Below, in pieces: positions 23,480 to 27,857 of a stretch of 27,857 bases of DNA (the stretch's first letter is position 1; every line of letters begins with the position of its first letter). The notes beneath the pieces are model-generated. The model worked only from the letters and a program-made list of their open reading frames with translations, was not told the DNA's origin and did no database searches. The stretch comes from Eubacterium sp. GTDB taxonomy: Bacteria; Bacillota; Clostridia; Oscillospirales; Acutalibacteraceae. The stretch is taken from NCBI GenBank assembly GCA_029050995.1, contig JAIDLO010000094.1, positions 1-27,857 of the forward strand, given 5' to 3'. The position numbers were made by a program, and so were the translations under genes.

Positions 23480-23509
23480 TTGACTTTATTCTATCCCTTG
23501 TGGTATCAT
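23480..23509 (+). promoter_or_regulatory. Promoter of the HxlR regulator gene
   Basis: TTGACT (23480-23485) is spaced 18 nt from TATCAT (23504-23509). It overlaps the divergent promoter at 23488-23516, so a protein bound here could block both. A small GCAC-N6-GTGC repeat follows at about 23520. Confidence 0.6.
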
Positions 23510-23516
23510 TTGTAAA
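23488..23516 (-). promoter_or_regulatory. Promoter of the SnoaL-like gene
   Basis: On the minus strand TTTACA (23511-23516) and TAGAAT (23488-23493) are spaced by exactly 17 nt. It overlaps the HxlR promoter on the other strand. Confidence 0.65.
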
Positions 23517-23599
23517 GTAAGCACTTTATTGTGCCGTAGTTACCTTTTGGAAACTATTGTGTGTTTAAGCCAAATTTTAGTCTTTAGGGAGTAATAGAA

Positions 23600-23938
23600 A
23601 TGTCAGAAATCAGAGAAAAAGAATTACCTGCATGTCCTGTTGAAACAACATTATCCTTGATTGGAAACAAATGGAAAGTGTTAATTCTGCGTGATTTATT
23701 ACCGGGAACAAAACGATTCGGCGAATTGAAAAAATCTTTAGGCAGTGTATCTCAGAAAGTCCTTACTGCACAGTTAAGAGATATGGAGGCAGACGGTCTT
23801 ATAACAAGAACAGTTTATCCTGAAGTTCCGCCGAGAGTTGAATATTCACTTTCGGAAATCGGAGAATCCATGCAGCCGATTCTTGATGCAATGATGATTT
23901 GGGGCAAGGATTATAAATCAAAAATGAAAATATCCTAA
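23600..23938 (+). CDS. HxlR-family transcriptional regulator
   Basis: A 112-residue MarR-like winged-helix protein. The N-terminal CPVETTLSLIGNKWKVLILRDLL (C12 at the start of the first helix), the recognition region RFGELKKSLGSVSQKVLTAQLRDMEADGLITR and the wing VYPEVPPRVEYSLSEIGESMQPILDAMMIWG are the complete HxlR signature. The N-terminal Cys is the residue that senses thiol-reactive compounds in several HxlR proteins such as YodB, so redox or electrophile sensing is possible here. GGGAG lies 8 nt before the ATG. It faces the SnoaL-like gene across overlapping promoters. Confidence 0.95.
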   Translation: MSEIREKELPACPVETTLSLIGNKWKVLILRDLLPGTKRFGELKKSLGSVSQKVLTAQLRDMEADGLITRTVYPEVPPRVEYSLSEIGESMQPILDAMMIWGKDYKSKMKIS

Positions 23939-23980
23939 AAAAAATCAACCATAGAAATGCTGTCTATGGTTGATTTTTAT
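23937..23980. terminator. Bidirectional intrinsic terminator between HxlR and GH2 genes
   Basis: A 14-bp perfect stem (23941-23954 with 23964-23977) has the GC-richer core CAACCATAG/CTATGGTTG and a 9-nt loop. Both strands end in runs of T. It lies directly after the HxlR stop and about 7 nt beyond the GH2 stop. Confidence 0.88.
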
Positions 23981-23983
23981 TTT

Positions 23984-25723
23984 CTATTTTTCAATTTCAG
24001 CAGGCTTTGTGTTTACGGCAATGATTTCCTTATAAATATCATCAGAAAATTTCTTTTCTCTTTCATAAGTATAAAGTCCATTCTGCTCCTGTTCAATATC
24101 ATAAAGCTGGGTATAACAGAAGCCGAACATCTTTTTGTTTGAAATCAATGCATCCGTAAGTCCGCAATATCTATCTGCAAATTCCTGAGGTGTTTTAACA
24201 TTTTCGCCATAGCCCCAGGATTTTATGCTGTTATCGCCTGCCCATTTAATTCCGCCGTATTCGCTGACGAAAACAGGCTCACCGTTATATTTCTGGCGAT
24301 TCGGATTATCAAGCAGAACATGCTCATAAAGATAATCCTCATCAACAAGCCTGTCAAAATTCTTTTTAAACCAAACAGGATCATAATTATAATCATGAAC
24401 ATCATAAATATCTGTTTTAACATGGAAATTACCGCTTGTATCTATGCAAGGTCTTGTACTGTCAACTGCCTTCGTGTAATCATAAATTGCAGCCAAAAGC
24501 TCATTTCTCTGCTCTCTGCCTCTATAATTCCATGTTTCATTGAAAGGACACCAGCCAACAATTGACGGATGATTGAAATCACGATTAACTGCCTCTGCCC
24601 ATTCGGAAAGATAAACAGCAAGGGCATCGGAAGAGGAATGGTCTATTCCCCAGCTTGCATATTCGCCCCATACAAGATAGCCCATTTTATCGCAATGATA
24701 TATAAATCTTGGCTCAAAAACCTTTTGATGCAGCCTTGCTCCGTTAAAGCCAAGTGCCATTGAAAGCTCGATATCCTTAACAAATTCCGCTTCATCCTTT
24801 GCGGTATAAATGCCGTCCTTATAAAAGCCCTGATCAAGCACCAATCTTTGAAAAACGCTTTTCTCATTGATTAAAAATTTAAATCCGTCAAGGCGGACAG
24901 TTCTTAATCCGAAATAGCTTTTAACCTTGTCTTTTCCAAAGGTAAATTCTAAATCATAAAGCCTGCCGTTGCCGACTTCCCAAAGATGCTTTTCACTTAA
25001 AGGAATATGAAAGAAACGACTGCCGTTTACATTTTGCTGTTTGATTGTACCAACAGATTTTCCGTTATAAAGCACATTGCAGGAAAAATCAGCTGTCCCG
25101 ATAAAATCAGCAGAAATCGTTACACTGCAGTTATCTACATCCGGATAAATTTTAAAATCCTTTATGTATTCCTGCGGCGTATATTCAAGATAAACAGTTT
25201 GCCAGATACCCGTTGTTCGTGTGTAATCACAGCCGTGACTCTTCAGCTTTTCGCTCTGTTTACCGCGTGGAACAAGAGAATTTTTTACATCATCCTCACA
25301 GAAGATAAAGATTTCATTTTCGCCGTCAACAGCCAAATCTGTTATATCAAACTGAAAAGCGGTATAACCGCCTTTATGACGACCTACAAGCTTGGAATTC
25401 ACAAGCACGGTTGTTAAATAATCTGCAGCACCGATATGCAAAAAAACTCTGCCGCTATTCTTTTTTATATCAACCTTTTTTCTGTACCAGACAAGATTAA
25501 CAAAATCTGTATTTCCGATTCCCGAAAGCGCACTTTCAATGCAAAACGGCACATTGATTTTGTCAGAATATTCATTTTTGTCATAATACTTTAAAGCTAA
25601 ATTCTCATTCTCAGAAAACTTAAAGCCCTTGATTTTCTTAAAGCCAAAATCCCACTCTCCGTTTAAATTCTGCCAAGCAGAACGCTCAAACTGCGGATTC
25701 GGATATTCATTTCTATATACCAT
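23984..25723 (-). CDS. Glycoside hydrolase family 2 protein
   Basis: The 579-residue protein has the three GH2 domains in order: a jelly-roll sugar-binding domain (PQFERSAWQNLNGEWDFGF... VWYRKKVDI... GRHKGGYTAFQFDIT; about 1-180), an Ig-like domain (180-280) and a TIM-barrel (about 285-560). Expected catalytic residues are visible: acid/base E396 in CPFNETWN and nucleophile E488 in VSEYGG. FNGARLHQKVFEPRFIYHCDKMGYLVWGEYASW is the conserved barrel stretch. Beta-galactosidase, beta-glucuronidase and beta-mannosidase all share this plan and I cannot choose. There is no signal peptide, so it acts in the cytoplasm. A GGGG ribosome site lies 9 nt before the ATG. It is after leuS with a hairpin between. 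Confidence 0.92.
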   Translation of the reverse strand: MVYRNEYPNPQFERSAWQNLNGEWDFGFKKIKGFKFSENENLALKYYDKNEYSDKINVPFCIESALSGIGNTDFVNLVWYRKKVDIKKNSGRVFLHIGAADYLTTVLVNSKLVGRHKGGYTAFQFDITDLAVDGENEIFIFCEDDVKNSLVPRGKQSEKLKSHGCDYTRTTGIWQTVYLEYTPQEYIKDFKIYPDVDNCSVTISADFIGTADFSCNVLYNGKSVGTIKQQNVNGSRFFHIPLSEKHLWEVGNGRLYDLEFTFGKDKVKSYFGLRTVRLDGFKFLINEKSVFQRLVLDQGFYKDGIYTAKDEAEFVKDIELSMALGFNGARLHQKVFEPRFIYHCDKMGYLVWGEYASWGIDHSSSDALAVYLSEWAEAVNRDFNHPSIVGWCPFNETWNYRGREQRNELLAAIYDYTKAVDSTRPCIDTSGNFHVKTDIYDVHDYNYDPVWFKKNFDRLVDEDYLYEHVLLDNPNRQKYNGEPVFVSEYGGIKWAGDNSIKSWGYGENVKTPQEFADRYCGLTDALISNKKMFGFCYTQLYDIEQEQNGLYTYEREKKFSDDIYKEIIAVNTKPAEIEK

Positions 25724-25747
25724 ATATTTTTACCCCAATTTAGTATA

Positions 25748-25768
25748 GGGAGAGCAAAATGCTCTCCC
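25748..25768 (-). terminator. Stem-loop between leuS and GH2 genes, weak terminator or mRNA processing element
   Basis: A perfect 8-bp GC-rich stem GGGAGAGC/GCTCTCCC with a 5-nt loop begins 6 nt after the leuS stop. The minus strand lacks the T-run that a standard terminator has (TATACTAAATT follows), so readthrough into the GH2 gene is possible. Confidence 0.5.
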
Positions 25769-25774
25769 TTGGTT

Positions 25775-27857
25775 TTACATAGCAACGATATTAACAAGCT
25801 TGCCCGGAACATAGATTTCCTTTTTAATTGTTTTGCCCTCAATTGCAGCAGCAATTTTTTCATCTGCCTTTGCAAGAGCAAGCACCTCATCCTTTGGCAT
25901 ATCAACAGAAATCGTAATTCTTGAACGAACCTTGCCCATAATCTGAAGCACGATTTCAACACTGTTTTCAACCGTTTTCGTTTCATCATATGCAGGCCAT
26001 TCTGCTTCATTAACCATTCCGCCGAAGCCCATAACATCCCACATTTCCTCTGTTACATGAGGTGCAAAAGGATTGAGAAGAATTGTTAAAGTTTTAAGCT
26101 CAGCCTTTGTTACACTGCCCTTTTCATAAATCTTATTGATAAGTGCCATCATTGCTGCAATAGCTGTATTACACTTAAGATTATCAATATCTTCAGTAAC
26201 CTTTTTAATTGTTTTATGCATTAAAGCTTCAAGCTCAGCACTGTATTCCTCGCCGTCAACAGCAATCTCCTGCAAATTCCAGAAACGCTCAATGAAACGC
26301 TTACAGCCCTTGATTGAATCAGAATTCCAAGGCGCAGCCTTTTCAAAATCGCCGATAAACATTTCATAAAGACGCATTGTATCAGCACCATACTGATCCA
26401 CAATTTCATCAGGGTTAACAACATTACCGCGTGACTTACTCATTTTCTCGCCGTTTTCGCCGAGAATCATACCATGAGAGGTACGCTTCTGATAAGGCTC
26501 TTTATTCGGAACAACGCCGATATCATAAAGGAATTTATGCCAGAAACGGCTGTAAAGCAAATGAAGCGTTGTATGCTCCATACCGCCGTTGTACCAATCA
26601 ACAGGTGCCCAATATTCGAGAGCCTCTTTTGATGCAAGTGCATTATCATTATGCGGATCCATATATCTGAGAAAATACCAGGAAGAGCCTGCCCACTGCG
26701 GCATTGTATCTGTTTCTCTTTTTGCATCTCCGCCGCAGCAAGGACATTTTGTATTTACCCAATCTGTCATTTTAGCAAGAGGAGATTCGCCTGTATCCGT
26801 CGGCTCATAGGAATCAACATTTGGAAGCTCAAGCGGAAGCTGTTCCTCGGGAACAGGAACATAGCCGCACTTATCACAATGAACAATCGGAATCGGCTCG
26901 CCCCAATATCTCTGACGGCTGAATACCCAGTCACGAAGTTTGAAGTTTACTTTTTCCTTGCCCTTGCCCTCTTTTGTAAGCCATTCAATCATAGCTTTTT
27001 TAGCATCTTCAACAGAAAGGCCATTCAAAAAGCCGCTATTTACAAGAATGCCTGTTGCACAGTCTGTAAAGGCTTCTGCCTGTACATCTTCTCCGCCTGC
27101 AACAACCTCGATAATCGGAAGATCAAATTTCTTTGCAAACTCCCAGTCACGCGTATCGTGTGCAGGAACAGCCATGATAGCGCCTGTGCCGTAAGAGGTT
27201 AAAACATAATCTGAAATAAAGATAGGAATTTCCGTATCATTAACAGGATTAATACCTGTAACGCCATCAAGCTTTACACCTGTTTTATCCTTATTCAGCT
27301 CTGTTCTTTCAAAATCACTCTTATGTGCAGCCTCATTCTGATAAGCACGAACCTCATCAAGGTTTTTAAGATTGTCTGCCCACTTTTCAATAAGCGGATG
27401 CTCTGGGGAAATAACCATATATGTAGCACCGAAAAGGGTGTCACATCTTGTTGTATAAACCGTTAAGGTATCGCCGAGTGTTGTTTTGAAATCAACCTCT
27501 GCGCCTGTGCTTCTGCCAATCCAGTTTCTCTGCTGAACCTTTACTCTATCAATGAAATCAACATCATCAAGATCAGCAGCAAGGCGATCTGCATATTCCG
27601 TAATTTTAAGCATCCACTGGCTCTGGTTTTTACGGATAACCTCTGAACCGCAGCGTTCGCAAACACCGTTTACAACCTCTTCATTTGCAAGAACGCACTT
27701 ACAGGAGGTACACCAGTTTACAGCCATTTCCTTTTTATATGCAAGACCTTTTTTGAAAAGCTGTAAGAAAATCCACTGTGTCCATTTATAGTAAGACCGG
27801 TCTGTTGTATTAATCTCACTTGTCCAGACAAAGGAGAAGACGAGGGATTGAAGCTGA
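25775..27857 (-). CDS. leuS: Leucyl-tRNA synthetase, N-terminus missing at the window edge
   Basis: LeuRS charges tRNA-Leu with leucine. The frame continues from the window edge (27856) with no stop, giving 693 residues; the first about 110 residues with the HIGH motif are outside. Visible parts: EINTTDRSYYKWTQWIFLQL, a zinc-finger-like CTSCK...CERCG segment, the CP1 editing domain (TGAIMAVPAHDTRDWEFAKKF), a second Cys4 segment (CDKCG...CPCCGG), WAGSSWYFLRYMDPHND, the class I motif EKMSKSRGN (near 26430-26450), and the anticodon-binding C-terminus. It ends normally (GKLVNIVAM). The chance in-frame ATG at 27727 is internal and not the start. Confidence 0.97.
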   Translation of the reverse strand, partial: QLQSLVFSFVWTSEINTTDRSYYKWTQWIFLQLFKKGLAYKKEMAVNWCTSCKCVLANEEVVNGVCERCGSEVIRKNQSQWMLKITEYADRLAADLDDVDFIDRVKVQQRNWIGRSTGAEVDFKTTLGDTLTVYTTRCDTLFGATYMVISPEHPLIEKWADNLKNLDEVRAYQNEAAHKSDFERTELNKDKTGVKLDGVTGINPVNDTEIPIFISDYVLTSYGTGAIMAVPAHDTRDWEFAKKFDLPIIEVVAGGEDVQAEAFTDCATGILVNSGFLNGLSVEDAKKAMIEWLTKEGKGKEKVNFKLRDWVFSRQRYWGEPIPIVHCDKCGYVPVPEEQLPLELPNVDSYEPTDTGESPLAKMTDWVNTKCPCCGGDAKRETDTMPQWAGSSWYFLRYMDPHNDNALASKEALEYWAPVDWYNGGMEHTTLHLLYSRFWHKFLYDIGVVPNKEPYQKRTSHGMILGENGEKMSKSRGNVVNPDEIVDQYGADTMRLYEMFIGDFEKAAPWNSDSIKGCKRFIERFWNLQEIAVDGEEYSAELEALMHKTIKKVTEDIDNLKCNTAIAAMMALINKIYEKGSVTKAELKTLTILLNPFAPHVTEEMWDVMGFGGMVNEAEWPAYDETKTVENSVEIVLQIMGKVRSRITISVDMPKDEVLALAKADEKIAAAIEGKTIKKEIYVPGKLVNIVAM

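Noticed and set aside
26651..27202. 183-codon open frame on the plus strand inside leuS
   Set aside because: Antisense to the conserved CP1 and catalytic regions of LeuRS, with no promoter or ribosome site.
1..27857. CRISPR array, tRNA, rRNA or IS element
   Set aside because: No regularly spaced repeats, cloverleaf-like sequence, rRNA-like stretch or transposase motif was seen.

Overview
The window looks like a chromosomal segment from a low-GC, Gram-positive anaerobe of the class Clostridia, probably a gut commensal related to Ruminococcaceae/Oscillospiraceae. The reasons are A+T-rich sequence, strong GGAGG-type ribosome binding sites, a MurT-GatD pair (lipid II amidation, a Gram-positive trait), an ECF sigma factor with a DUF4179 anti-sigma-like partner, and many cytoplasmic glycosidases. 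The taxonomic placement is inferred from gene content only. I see no rRNA, tRNA, CRISPR array, IS element or prophage.

Layout. 1-2200: an XRE regulator whose ATGA stop/start overlap joins it to a gene leaving the left edge, then a GNAT acetyltransferase and a DUF3592 membrane protein. 2201-3781: two HAD phosphatases. 3850-5740: tsf and rpsB behind a clear sigma-A promoter and a structured rpsB leader. 5742-6873: a membrane acyltransferase whose promoter and leader resemble those of rpsB. 6896-8916: gatD and murT. 8972-10604 (+ strand): an inositol-monophosphatase-family enzyme overlapping a TIGR01212/YhcC-type radical SAM protein. 10623-12240: the ECF sigma factor and its DUF4179 partner. 12380-18332: a GH4-GH38-GH29 glycosidase operon, divergent from an AraC-type regulator (18509-19357) across a region with four matching operator half-sites. 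19382-22547: four tightly packed genes encoding a PPOX-fold/ferredoxin fusion, a DUF1848 protein, a zinc macrodomain ADP-ribosyl hydrolase and an M-class sirtuin (SirTM). 22652-23938: a duplicated SnoaL/NTF2-like protein facing an HxlR regulator through overlapping promoters. 23984-25723: a GH2 glycosidase. 25775-27857: leuS, missing its N-terminus at the right edge.

How the genes work together. Most are small single-purpose operons separated by clear intrinsic terminators. The carbohydrate module has no transporter in the window and its enzymes lack signal peptides, so it should act on imported sugars. The most unusual block is 19382-22547. SirTM and its macrodomain are a known writer/eraser pair for ADP-ribosylation, usually described next to a lipoate ligase and a GcvH-like carrier. 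Here those are absent, and the partners are two iron-sulfur/flavin-type proteins, which suggests a redox-linked variant.
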